This document shows positions 13,906-32,010 of a stretch of DNA of 64,000 nucleotides, piece after piece. This DNA comes from Antennarius striatus (Eukaryota; Chordata; Actinopteri; Lophiiformes; Antennariidae). Positions within the stretch are counted from its first letter, which is position 1. The number at the start of each line of letters is the position of its first letter. Below the pieces are notes generated by a model, which was not told the DNA's origin, ran no database searches, and saw only the letters and a program-made list of their open reading frames with translations. The position numbers and the translations under genes were made by a program. The stretch spans positions 24,230,501 through 24,294,500 of the forward strand of contig NC_090782.1 of NCBI RefSeq assembly GCF_040054535.1, in the 5' to 3' direction.

Positions 13906-14240
13906 GAGTCTTAAGGAGGGATTTGCTCAATCAGAGTTTCAGACTCTGCGAGCGTCGTGTAGCATTGGCGGTGCTAACATGCTAACTCGGGAACGTTCAC
14001 CGGCGACAAACAGAAAACCGAACAGCGGAAGCGGTCGAAAACATCCCCTCGCGACCGAATAGCAGACGCAAGGGACGATGGGAAACTGAGGAGAAAGTTT
14101 ACAACTAGTTGACGCACTCCGCTCGCCCGGACTCGCTAGCTGAGCGGCTAGCCTGCTAACGGCTCATCGAGCTGTTAGCGCGTCGGAAAGTTTGTGGAAG
14201 TGGGGCGGAAGCGGCGAGGAGCCCGGAGTCCGACGGACCG

Positions 14241-20790
<6,550 letters not shown>

Positions 20791-20871
20791 AACTGAAGAC
20801 CTGACATGAGGACAACGTGACCCCGCCCTGTGTTGGAGGCTCAAAGGGATGCTAACTAAGCTAGCAATGCT

Positions 20872-20877
20872 AATAAA
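20872..20877 (+). other. Candidate polyadenylation signal of CDC14A
   Basis: AATAAA lies 82 bp after the CDC14A stop. Further AATAAA sites downstream (for example near 22492) could serve longer 3' ends. Confidence 0.5.
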
Positions 20878-23491
20878 GCTGAGCAGCCCGGTGCTAGCAG
20901 CTGCTGTCTCTTCGTCCTGTATGTAAATGTGATGTATTCTACACGCGTGTGTTTGCCTGAAACAACAGAGTCTATATTTAGGTAACAAAGAGAGATTTTA
21001 TATTTTTGTTTTAAAGATGATAATTTTGAGTTTTTATAAACTAACATCTAATGACGAGTGTTGTTATCGTCATGGATACAGTATTTTACTTCTTGCAAAT
21101 TGTTTTGCTCAGAGTCACTAATAAACGGCAATAAGAAAAAGGGACGAACTCAGGGGAGGGTCACAGATGTGTATTTGTGGGAAGGGGGTGGTGCTAATCA
21201 GGTCGACGCCCACTTAGCCTTAAAGAATAGATTTCTTATTTTTGAGGGGGTTGTTCGTGTGTGTGGGGGGGGGCAGTGCTAATTCATGGCTGATTAAAAT
21301 GTATTTCAGGAAGTAAAAAAAAAAAAAAAAGTCAAATAGTTAAAAAGCAATGCTAATTAGCATTCAGCTAATCACAGCTTTATGTAAGAGTCATTAAAAG
21401 CCCACAGTGTGTGAAGTTAACAATTTTTGGTTTTAAATATGTCAAAAAGTCATGATAAACAGGTTTACAGTGAATAAAATAAGTGAGAATGAATATTTAT
21501 TCCAAGATATTTTGAATGCATCAGGATAACATAATTACCGTCCTGTATTTCCTGATTAGAATTAGGTTCAATTTATGTTTTGAAATTAAAAAAAGCAAAG
21601 TTTAGTGTCCTCCCCACTTTACACCTCAACCACTAACATCTTGATTTTTAACTTGACAATATGAGGACCACATTTTCCCGTCTGAGTGTATTTAGAATGT
21701 GAATCTAAGAGTTTCCCCTGAAATGAAACTTTAATTATTTATTGTAATAAAAGTAAATTTTGCTTAAACTGAATCATGAAGGCTTTTAAGATAAAAATGA
21801 AGTCATGCAGTATTGATGTTATTTAAAGGTGAAATCCTACCTTTAATTAACCCGTTAATAATGTTTCAGAGAGTTTCATCGAAATCCTTTTTAAAGCGGG
21901 AATGGAGAAGAGATTTATTCAGAGGATTAAAGAAGCTCTTTTTTTTTTCTTTCACTGAAACTAAAGACAGAACATAAATTGTTGGACTGCTCCTTTAAAT
22001 GGTGTTTTTTTTTTTTGGCAGCATTCTGATTTTGAAATATTTAAATTCTTGTTTGTGTCTTTTAAATGTGTTGCTGGCTGAATACTTGACTGGTGGTCAA
22101 CTGATCTCCCACATCCGACGGCAGGAAGCGTCAAACAATATTTCAGAATAAAAGCTTTTGGGGACTAGCAAAGAACACGGAACAGGTTGAAGATAAAAGT
22201 TAGCTAAAGAGAAACATGTTTTTTTCTACTGCTGCTGAAAGTTAACAGATGTAACGCCGTCCAAAAGTGCCTTTAAACAAATTTTTCTCATGTTAAAATT
22301 ATCCTCAGAACAAAACGGTAAAGGGCTTCTATTTTGAAAGAATCGATGACACAGATATTTTTATGAGATATTCCTTGTATGTCACTCCTGGATGTCCTGA
22401 TGCTGTATATAAAATTATATTGGGAGTATTTTATTCAGAAAATCATTTGAAGGTCTTTCTTTAAAGTGACGACAGAGTTTCTATGTGAGAAAATAAAATA
22501 AAACTTATTCTTCTCATTCAGTTTCCTTTGTGTGTATTTGATTCATGTGTCTCAAGATAATTCAGAAGTCATGAGGAAATCTTACTCTTTATTTCCAGCT
22601 TGTTTAGTGAGGATATTAAATATATCCTAAGTCCAGCTAATTTAGCATTAGCATCATTGTTCCAGGAGCTTTTATAAAATCTGAGAAAATATATTTATGT
22701 TTTAAGAGCAAAATTTTAATAAAACATTGGAATATTATAAAATTCATTAATTTAAATAAAAAGTATTAGAAAGGATCGAAAAAAATCCTTGCAAGAATTA
22801 AAAAAAAAAAAGATATTAAAACATGTAGCTTCAAGTTGAAAACATTTATATTACATGAATAAAGATGTAAAATCGAAAGGAAATATCCTCTTTAATGCAG
22901 AAAATGGTTACCAGTGGCTGACAGCAGGGATATCGATGGTGGTATGAGCCCACAGTTTGACCTTTTTCTCACAATATTGAGACTACCTGTATATACAATG
23001 ATTTTTAAAAATTCTGATAAAATTATTTTTAATAACAGTTTGGAAGCCACCTCAGCTGCTTCTTAGAAGCCCTGCGGCCACCAGGGGGCGCCAGACAACA
23101 CTTGAAATGTCCCATGAGATTTTCACTGCTGGAGGAAGTGGACTACTGTCATTGGACAAAGACATCTGTTGTCCTCATCCAGTGGGTTCCGTGGATGTGA
23201 CCGCAGGTCGGCTGATACGGCTACAATTTTGTACAGTGAAAATACCAACTTTTTATTTTGAAAATATTCTGTTAGTTTTCCTTCAATGCTTGATTTGTGC
23301 TCACGAGAAAGCATCTGAGAAGACGTCTCTGCAGTTCAAGAATTGTTGACAACGTATATCCATATACTTAAATTCATACTTGTATGGATTTTTACAGTTC
23401 ACGGTTGCTTCTTTTAACTTGACAACTTGAAAAAGCTCTGCAAAGAGGAGGAAGTTATTCTGTCTGATTTGCAGACATCAGATGGGAGGTA

Positions 23492-23594
23492 GGCAAACAG
23501 ACAGGGTCCAGAGATCAGACAGGGTCCAGGGATCAGACAGGGTCCAGGGATCAGACAGGGTCCAGAGATCAGACAGGGTCCAGAGATCAGACAG
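23492..23594 (+). repeat. 18-bp tandem repeat
   Basis: About five copies of agacagggtccagagatc with single-base variants. Confidence 0.9.
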
Positions 23595-23869
23595 ACTCAG
23601 GTACAGAAGTCAACACTGACTCAACGGCTGGAGAGTCAGAGCAAACACTAAACAATCTGGCTAAGCTGGGTTTATGAAGGGTGGAGGCTGATTAGGAGAG
23701 TGGCTGCAGGTGAGTGGGGGGGGGAGGAAAGCAAGTGAATGGAATGAACTGATTGCGAGCAGGGCGGGGCAGGATCTGAAATGACAAGATATGTTAGTTG
23801 ATAGAGAAACAAAAAAAAGAAACCCAACAAGAAATGAACAGAATACCGGTCAGATGACCTGAAAGTGTG

Positions 23870-23965
23870 GCCTGGCGATAAGCTGGCATCTCTTCCAGAG
23901 TGTACCCCGTCTGTTACCCGTAGCCAGCTGGTACAGGCTCCAACATGATGAGGATGATGATGAAT
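23870..23965 (+). repeat. SINE/LINE-tail interspersed repeat
   Basis: The stretch resembles the common fish repeat tail (ggcctggcgataagctgg, gtgtaccccg, cagctggtacaggctcca) and ends in GATGAT runs. Related tails occur at 28583-28690 and 46900-47030. Confidence 0.55.
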
Positions 23966-24411
23966 TAACAAATTAAAATCGGCAGAAATCTGCTGATCAG
24001 AGGGAAAAAAACTGCCCTCTAAGGGTTCATGTTTCCTCTGACCTGTTTAAAATCGTTGTTTCCACGGTTACATTTCATTTCCAGATAGTAATGAAGTTAT
24101 TTACAGTAAATGTTCTTTATCCCATCTGATCTCACCTTCACCTGTCCTGACAGTGCACACAGAAACCACAAGCAGAAACTGAGAAACAATCAATGTAGGA
24201 TCCAACATGTGCACTTGGTTTATAATACCATCAAGTCTGATATTGTTGTTTTATGGTGGAATTTCCACGGGTTCCAGCTGATCACAATATAACAGAATTG
24301 AGGATTAATTTGTATTAGGTTTCAGTCCAGCACCAGAAACAAGAGGACACATCACACCACCACCAATATCTATCTGAGATCATTCAGAGTCAGTCATTCA
24401 AATAGATCTCA

Positions 24412-24417
24412 TTTATT
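24412..24417 (-). other. Candidate poly(A) signal of the Ly6/uPAR gene
   Basis: AATAAA on the minus strand, 227 bp beyond the stop codon of the two-domain Ly6/uPAR gene. Confidence 0.5.
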
Positions 24418-24643
24418 AACAAAGGGTAAAAAGTCAGGGTCAAAATAATATTTTATGTGTTAACTCACAAACTGCTGCAGATCAACACGACTCAAAAAGC
24501 TTGGCATAAGTTTCCAAAGTTCATCATGTTGCATCAATCAGATTCCATTCATGCCACATCGTCACGGTGATGATCGAATGCTAATGAAGTATAATAGTGG
24601 ATGTACTGTATATGAGGACCTGCTGGTGAGGTTCCTACTTGTT

Positions 24644-27631
24644 CTAAAAGAGATGAAAGAGTCCCAGTAGCAGAGGGATCAAACCCAGACTGATGGAACA
24701 AGCACCGCTGGTGGTTGCAACAGTGGTTGGAGTTGTAGTGGTTGGAGTTGTAGTGGTTGGAGTTGTCGTGGTTGGAGTTGTCGTGGTTGGAGTTGTCGTG
24801 GTTGGCATCGTATTACACAGACTGGAGTTACAACAGGTCGTGTTGGGTCCTAACGACACAGTCACATTGAGAGGAAGCTGACTGGAATCCGTCTGACACA
24901 GGTTGGCAGACATGCAGCCGAAGATTGGAAAGGATGTTGATTGTATGACCGCTGAAAGAGAAAACTCAAAGTCACTGGATAAACTGGTGATCTCAAGCAA
25001 TAATAATTACTAATTGTAATTTCAGAAACACAAAAAACATTTTAAAAAAAACAAAACATGAATGAACAGATCAGTGTGTCATGACAGAACACCAGGAATG
25101 CCGTGGGAAATAATCCAGTCTCGCTATATTGGTGTAAAAAAAATGCCATTGTTAAATGTCTGTGTCTGTCGTCAAGAGCGATGATAAGTGTGTTTATACG
25201 AAATGTTGTAATCTACAGCACAGACACTTAACAATGGTGTTTATTTAAACTAAGTAAGTGAGATGGGACTATTTCCCGTGGCGCAGAGGTTATGGAAATC
25301 ATAAGCATGAGAGTCTTCATCAAAAACCTCTCATCTCATAAAGTCTCACCAGATCCTTGAAAACAGCGGTCCTGTGTTCCCCTACACCGGACTCGCTGAT
25401 TGCATTGAGCTTCAAGACAACATGTCAGGTTGTTAGTTGTTTCACTAACAGGAACTGAAACAGAACAGAAACAAGAACCAAGGTAGTCAGAGACTGCAAC
25501 ATCCCACGACTTATCCTGATCTACTTCCACGGTAGGTCAGGGTACCCTGAAAATAGTACTTGACAAGACCCTTCAGGATAAGTCAAAGCTAGTGCACAGG
25601 TAGATCAAAGCACTAGCTTTGATCCATGGTCTTACTCTCACTGGCCTTCTCCCTCATCTTAGACAGACGGACGGACGGACAGAAAGACAGACAGACAGAC
25701 AGATATATACTTTAATAATCCCGGAGGAAATTGCACATATCCACTGCTCAGCCAAACACCAGGAAAAAACAAAACAGAACATCCCACAAGACATACACTA
25801 CACTGACACATGCAGCATTGACAGTACAGTATGGCCCTGAATTTAGACATGGTCCTGCTCCCCAGAACTGTCTCCACAGAGTCCAGGCTCAGCCCGACCA
25901 CTGAGTCCGCTCTGCGGTTGAGTCTGTTAAGACGGTCCATATCTCTTTTCCTGGCCCCCCCACCCCAACACACAATGGTGTATGACAGCACACTGGAGAC
26001 TACGGACTGATAGAACATGAGAAGGAGCTTAGGACAGATGTTGAAGGAGGCCAGCCTCCTTAGGAAGTACATCCTGCTCTGCCCCTTCTTGTACAAACAG
26101 TCCGAGTTGAGTGACCAGTCCAGTCTGCTGTCTAGCTGCAGTCCCAGGTACTTATAGTTTTCTACCACCTCCACCTCACTGCCCTCCATGATCACTGGCT
26201 GTGGAGAGGGAGGTGCCCGCCGGAAATCCAGCACCATCTGCTTGGTCTCAGAGACGTTGAGCTGGAGCTGGTTCTGTTGGCACCACTCCACGAAGTCAGT
26301 CACCAATGCCCTGTACCCCCCCTCATCAACCTCCCGGATACATGCCACAATCGCAGTATCATCGGAGTACTTCTGTATGTGGCATGTATCCGAGTTTGCT
26401 TGAAGTCCGATGTGTAGAGGGTGAAGAGAATGGGGGATAGAACGGTCCCCTGTGACGCCCCCGTGCTGCTGGTCACCATAGAAGAAAAACAGTCCCCCAT
26501 ACGGACGTACTGGGGTCTGTCCGTTAGGTAGTCCGTGATCTAGCTCACGAGGTAGGGGTCCACAGCCATGGAGGTCAGTTTGTCCTGTAGGAGCCGGGGC
26601 TGGATGGTGTTGAAGGCGTTCGAAAAGCCAAAGAAGAGGTAGGTAGGAGAGCACACGGTGGAGGAGTTACAAGACAGCGTCGTCAACCCCAACCTTGGCC
26701 TGATAGGCGAACTGGAGAGGGTCCATAGCACCCTGCACCTGTGGACGCATGAGCTCCAGGACCAGTCGCTCTTTCCATCGCTCTTTCCACGATCTTTCCA
26801 TCTTATCCAGTTCTTGAGTGTACAAAAGTTAAAATTTGACCTTGTCTTAGTTTTCTCAAGTTCAAGATCATCATCTCATTTTCATCCCCTTTGCTGCCCG
26901 AGTAATGTGCTTTTTGTTTCATCTTTCTATCTACAACGGTTGCAAAGATATATGGTGGACAAACAAACGGATGGACAGATGAACGAACAGACGAACGCAC
27001 GAAGAGTGACAATTACAATACATCACCACTTTGAAGCGGAATGTAATTAATTTATCTGATAAACATAAAACACAGATAAGGGTTAACTATTTCTACTCAC
27101 TCATATTTACCAGGGAAAGGTCCAGAGTTGCAGTTATCCGTGTTGCAGCATTCAAGATTTGTGTCTATACTGACACCAAGGTTGATTGAAAACATCTGAG
27201 TGGTATTGGTAGGGCATTGGGAGGACGGTGCACATCCCTTCAAGTTTTCCACTGTTGTGTTCGGACCTACAGTGACTATAAAACCAAAGAAGAGTCAGAT
27301 TCTGCTGGTGGAAAGAAGACAAACATGCAGAATTCACAGAGGAGTTGTGATGAAGAAAAACTGACTTTTAGTAGAGGCTGTTAAACACATCGTCTCTGAA
27401 GAACAATTTGTTGGTCGGGTGGTGGAGCAATCAGAACTATTACAGGTTTGACACTGAAAAGCTCCAACTAAAGCAAAGAGAACAACATGACTGACCATCA
27501 GCTGATGGACACATATAACTGACAATCAACTGATCAATACTGGTGAATGAATCAGGCTTCAAAGATGAGTTGCAGTTACCTGAGCCGGAGAGAGTCCAGG
27601 CTAGAGCCAGAGAAAGGATCAGCTTCACCAT
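24644..27631 (-). CDS. GPI-anchored two-domain Ly6/uPAR protein
   Basis: Five exons on the minus strand: 27580-27631 (ATG), 27366-27467, 27111-27275, 25350-25454 and 24644-24951 (stop TAG). Every coding junction is phase 1, as usual for this family, and the sum is 732 nt, 243 aa. Layout: signal peptide MVKLILSLALAWTLSGS; LU domain 1 with ten cysteines (FQCQTC, DC, NC, MC, GC, QC, ECCNTDNCN); LU domain 2 with ten cysteines (LTCCLEAQC, RC, RC, FGC, LC, TTCCNSSLCN); a stalk of PTTTT repeats; and a C-terminal hydrophobic tail (SISLGLIPLLLGLFHLF) fitting a GPI signal. Several N-glycosylation sequons are present. The ligand is unknown; fish carry many lineage-specific genes of this type, so I give no symbol. 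A LINE lies in intron 3 and a foldback element in intron 4. Confidence 0.85.
24727..24805 (-). repeat. 15-bp coding minisatellite (PTTTT stalk)
   Basis: Five near-perfect 15-bp units lie inside the last Ly6/uPAR exon; each codes for Pro-Thr-Thr-Thr-Thr. Copy changes keep the frame and alter the length of a probably O-glycosylated stalk. Confidence 0.9.
25098..25284. mobile_element. Foldback MITE-like element in a Ly6/uPAR intron
   Basis: The two halves are imperfect inverted copies. GCCGTGGGAAATAATCC near 25098 pairs with GACTATTTCCCGTGGCGC near 25284, and the inner arms pair as gccattgttaaatgtctgtg with cacagacacttaacaatggt. Arms are about 80-90 bp around a short centre. The superfamily was not identified. 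Confidence 0.65.
25660..26800 (-). mobile_element. Rex1/CR1-like LINE, 5'-truncated
   Basis: The minus strand encodes reverse transcriptase and C-terminal parts: [27 protein letters not shown] (Y-x-DD active site), LQLNVSETKQMVLDFRR, YKYLGLQLDSRLDW and LLLMFYQSVVSSVLSY. The 3' end is a short motif near tttaataatcccggaggaaa followed by an ACAG-type microsatellite at 25660-25710, as in fish Rex1 elements. It is truncated at its 5' side and carries frame breaks, so it is inactive. It sits in Ly6/uPAR intron 3 in the same orientation as the gene. Confidence 0.75.
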
Positions 27632-27929
27632 TATGAAGAGGAAACTACTGGAGATAGAGATACTTGACCTCTCCTGTACTTTAATGTCTGGGTGTTGAGA
27701 ACAGACAGACGAATACCTGAACGCTGGAGGCGTTTCTTGTTTATCCAATCACAAACTGAAGTTATTATGAAAACAACATTCCGCTTTAAATCTGGAAATA
27801 TCCTGTCTCACGATTTGACCAAACTCAAACAATATAATGTCAAGGTGAAGCAACATGACTCCACAGAAGGGTAGATTTTCAAATTTTTTCAAATGAGACC
27901 TTTGTTTTTACATATTTTTTTATTTTCAT

Positions 27930-28385
27930 GAAATTTGTTTTTAACTCCACCACCAGATGAACCACAATATTCTTAGATTGCCCATTTTTATGTATTCCAA
28001 GGTAACAAAGTTTCTTGATGTGTCTTCACATGAAAAACAAATAATGACATTAGTCTAGTTGGTAATTTACTAGTTATTTTGTCATTTTACACAATTTTTT
28101 ATGTTTCAAGCTTGATTAAATGAGAGATCCATGGGAAACCCCCAGAACATTTTAAAGAAACACAACCCAGTTAAAAAGGAAGAACAGCATTCAGGATTCC
28201 TGAGGACACTACACGAGGTAGAACTTCTCTCTTGGTCTCAACTTACTGATGAAGCTTGTGGGGTAGCATTTAAATCTACCAGAGTCAGCAAAGACAAAAT
28301 AAAATGTGAATGCATCACGTCTGAGTGAACTCCTGCTGAAAGTTAGTGAGAAAAGATGGGACTTCAGTTGAGAATTGAAAGACTT
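27930..28385 (+). repeat. Dispersed direct repeat, copy 1
   Basis: This block matches 30252-30715 over about 460 bp with interspersed differences (by eye around 80%). Shared landmarks are tttttaactccaccac, cagttaaaaaggaagaacag, aatgtgaatgcatcacgt and gagaaaagatgggacttcag. Element type unknown. Confidence 0.7.
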
Positions 28386-28582
28386 GATTATAAGACATAA
28401 TCTGGAACATCCTCTGTCATGTTATTGGATGACCTCAGGGTTCTAATTGAACTAATCATCACCACCAGAACTAAAGACTCTTGGAAAAGAGGTGAAACGT
28501 CTTCAAAAACTTTCTTAAAGTTCGTGTCAGTTTAACAGCTCGGTACATCCATGTGTTTCTGATCATACATCATCTACACCCA

Positions 28583-28690
28583 ATGAAATCAGCTGGGATA
28601 AGCTCCAGCACCCCGTGGCCCACGATGAAGAAGCAGGTATAGAAAATGGATGGATGGATGGATGGATGGATGGATGGATGGATGGATGAG
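28583..28690 (+). repeat. SINE-like tail with (GGAT)n microsatellite
   Basis: The sequence atcagctgggataagctcca followed by (ggat)n is a common fish retroposon 3' end. Confidence 0.6.
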
Positions 28691-29039
28691 TGGCTGTATG
28701 GATGGAGTCGTAAATTCAGAGTCAAATATGATTAAATCAGACTTTACATAATGCGAAAACTCAGTCGCCTTGTGGAGGATTAATGAATCAAAGGCAGAGA
28801 TGGAGAACTGTGGAGACTCAGTCATAGCAGACATAGCAAACACCAACCCACTGCCTGCAGAGGTGCTTCAGTCCAGGTTACATTGTAAACAGCTGTGAAC
28901 ACGTTTTTATTGCTCTGAAGAGTTAAGAGTATACACAGGCAACTGTTCAGTTAAATGTACTTATTCACGTCTGTACTTGTGTGTGGTCAGTGGTATTCAT
29001 ATTCCAACACTCATTGCCAGGATCTGCCTGGCTGCCCCA

Positions 29040-29575
29040 ACAATAGTTGTTGGGGGTACAAGGGGGTCAAGATCAAGATCAGAATCCATGAAGTGCACAC
29101 CTTCACAGATACTTTGTGGACAAGAACATAAAAGTCACCTGAGAGGATGTTAAAGATATCAGTTTTTCCCTTTTGGATCGTAATGTCCACATAAGAGAGG
29201 ACAGTACCTTGAGTGTTGGACTGTACAAGAAACCAGCACATAGAGATCTGTATCTGTTCTTTGACTCTCACCATCCAGTGTAGCACAAGTTAGGAGTCAT
29301 AAAGACCCTACAACACAGGTTGACAAGTTGTCCACCAGTACCGAAGGCCAGGAAAAAGAACATAAACACCTCAAGGGGCCTTGAAAACTTGTGAATATCC
29401 TGAATGGACCGCTGTGAAGGTTCACATAAGATCCAGAAAAGAGAACAATCCAGTGAGAACTGAAGATCAGGAGAGTAAGTGCAACCACACAGTGATTCCA
29501 TACCTGTCTGGAGTGTCTGAAAAACTTTGTGATTGTTACTGTCTTGAAAATAGTTGTCAAAAGTCCCAGTAAATA
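29040..29575 (+). mobile_element. Penelope-like retroelement fragment
   Basis: The plus strand shows, over two frames, LSVGLYKKPAHRDLYL, FDSHHPV, LGVIKTLQHR, KEHKHLKGALKTCEYPEW and HTVIPYLSGVSEKLC. These match the C-terminal reverse transcriptase/linker region of fish Penelope-like elements (the pattern YRKPTHTDQY, HPL.HK, CGYP.W, IPYV.GVSEKL). It is a short, frame-broken remnant. Confidence 0.7.
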
Positions 29576-30251
29576 TGAGTGAGTGCCCCCCTTCAGCAGT
29601 CATATGGATAGTTAGCGTTCCTGTTAGCCTGAGCTACCATGGGATCTGTCACTTCCTACTGGTATAGAAAGGCTATATCCAAAAATTGAATCAAAACAGA
29701 ATTAAATTCTGTTCAATTCTCTCCGGTCTCATATTGTAATTACAGAATGGTTAGAAAAACACTTGGAATATTTGTTGTTGTAGGCTTTGCCAAAGGGGTT
29801 GTAGACCAACTTGACTGTGTCCTCAGCCGGATGTGCCCAGCAGTCCCTCACTATCTGTTTATGTTTCCCAGCTCTTTTCTTGCACCTTGCCCCCACCACC
29901 TGATCCAACTCACCACCAGGTGGCAGTCATTTTACAGCTCATCCCATTCCTTACTTGAGTTCAGGAACAGGCACGGACAAACTATGGCCTGCGGGCCATG
30001 TACGATCAAAATCTTCTTATCCAATTTCTTTCTGTTGATAGTTTGCCTCATTTCTGCGTTCTATTATTTTTATCGAGTTTATTATTTGTGAGCTTGTTGG
30101 TGTTGAATCAGAAAATGGTCCCGTCAGACCTTCTTCAATCCTATTCATAGACTATTTGTTTTTTCAACATTTTCTTTTGCTTGTTTGATTAGAGTTTGGT
30201 TGATTTCGGTTTATGCAATCTTGCCTTATACAATCTTTTTGTGCCTTCAGG

Positions 30252-30715
30252 TACCTGTTTTTAACTCCACCACTAGATGAAGGACAGCATTCATTTTGAT
30301 GTATTTTAAGGTAATAATAAAAATGATTGATGTGTTTTCACATCAAGAACAAAGAATGACATTATTCTAGTTTGTAATTTACCATTTATTTTGTCATTTC
30401 AGGTTATTTTCATGTCTGAAAGTTGATTAATTGCGAGACTCTTGGAAAATATCCAGAACAGTTTAAAGCAGCCCAACCCAGTTAAAAAGGAAGAACAGCA
30501 CTCAGGATGACATTCCTGAGGAGACAGGGGTTTAGTTCACCACTTGAAGAACCTCCCTCTCTGCCTCTTCCTTCTAATGAAAATTGTGGGTGTAACATTA
30601 ATACAACCAGAGTCAACAAAGACAAAACAAAATGTGAATGCATCACGTTTTAGTGAACCCAGGATGAAAGTCAGTGAGAAAAGATGGGACTTCAGTTGAG
30701 ACTTGACAAATAAAC
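30252..30715 (+). repeat. Dispersed direct repeat, copy 2
   Basis: Second copy of the 27930-28385 block in the same orientation, about 2.3 kb away. The interval between them contains the Penelope-like piece. Confidence 0.7.
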
Positions 30716-31514
30716 AATATAATCTTAAAATTGATCCAAAAGTGGAAAAAGAAGCTAAAACTGGACTCATAAAATCATGTTTTCTAGTTGTGGTTAAATT
30801 CTAACCTGTGGAATTTTCCGGCAACTGCAAATGGCGCCGTCAATAGTGATCCACACCATACAGAGAGTTCAAAAGTGATAGACAGGACAATCGATTGGGT
30901 TTGCTTCCCCCGGGGCTTGTTACTAATTTACAACAATTACCTCAGATTTTGGGGGTTTGTTATCTCCTTGATTGCTATCATATAGGGGCTTGTATAGTTT
31001 GCAATTATGATGCAGTTATAAAATCGGGTAGTAATTATAGGGGATAATTACACCCCCAGCTGGGTTGACAGGGAACACCTCTTCCGTATCTGATGATGAC
31101 ATGACTTGAGACGATTTCTTGATAAATAAATGTGATAATGTGGGCTTGTTATGTTGTCGCTTGCCGTATATTTATGTAATGGCGCTGACATGGATTCACC
31201 CTGATGTCTATGATTGCGTCAGTTCCGCTGTGAGGCAGCACATTGTGACTAATGATATATTTTGTTTGGCCAAGGTCTCCATTGATCATAAAAAAATAAT
31301 AATGCCACCATAACTATTGTTTAATCATGTACTTCAAATACACACCTGGATCCTTTTGATTTTCCTGTTCCTTTAAAGACAAAAGTATGGAGTGATTGCC
31401 TGTGTGAAAGTCAGCAGTCAAGTCTAAAAGCATCAAAACAGATGGTTTAAAAGGAGGACACACCATCTTGATAGCTGTACTGATAGCTGGCCCTGACCAG
31501 TTGATCATCTAAAG

Positions 31515-32010
31515 CAGTGGCCCCCAACCACCGGGCTGCATACAGGCACCAATCCATGATCCAATTGGACTGCACAGTAAGAATACATAACTTACATTAT
31601 TTCTATTTTATTTGTGATCTGATTCTGAACAATATTTTGGTTTGGAAAAGTCCCAGATTGTACCAGAAAAGTACCAGATCCACCACATCCGTCTGTGAGT
31701 CACTGTTGATGCATGCCAAGATTGCCTCGTTCACATGGCTACTTTCCTAAAGGGAACGCTCGGGCCGCCAACACAGAATATATTACCGAGCAAAACATAC
31801 AAAAAACTAATGCCTTTTGAAAGTTTCTTTTGTTCAGGGTAAAAGAGTCAATGTGAAGACAGAAGAAGAACTTCAATGAAAAAGAAAGCTGTAAACTACC
31901 AGTTTTAGTCCTAGTCGTACCATTTTATTCAGTTGTATGTATCAGCCACACCTTAAGAGCTGGTCTGATGTTAAACAGGTCTGTGGGGAAAGAAAGTTTG
32001 GGGTCCACTG
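31515..32010. mobile_element. hAT-type MITE with target-site duplication
   Basis: Starts CAGTGGCCCCCAACC and ends as its inverted match GGGGTCCACTG. It is flanked by 8-bp repeats atctaaag (31507-31514) and ctctaaag (32011-32018), 7 of 8 bases identical. Length is 496 bp with no transposase frame, so it is a non-autonomous hAT derivative. Confidence 0.75.

Larger units (their letters stand above)
12259..14240. other. Spacer between RTCA and CDC14A
   Basis: This holds the RTCA 3' end, a possible alternative CDC14A first exon (12717-12843), an AT-rich block with long imperfect ATA/ATT trinucleotide runs (about 13480-13830), and the CDC14A promoter region with an X-box and CCAAT box near 13880-13905. 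The long open frame in the ATA block is a low-complexity artefact. Confidence 0.6.
20900..24600. other. AT-rich interval without recognised gene
   Basis: About 3.7 kb of AT-rich sequence with poly(A) and poly(T) runs. I see an 18-bp tandem array near 23490-23600 and a SINE-like tail near 23870-23965, but no coding exon with splice support. Part may be an extended CDC14A 3' untranslated region. Confidence 0.5.

Noticed and set aside
13528-13930. Long Tyr/Leu-rich open frames on the minus strand
   Set aside because: They come from ATA/ATT trinucleotide repeats and have no domain or splice support.
28640-28690. CRISPR-like or satellite array
   Set aside because: It is a simple (GGAT)n microsatellite at a retroposon end.
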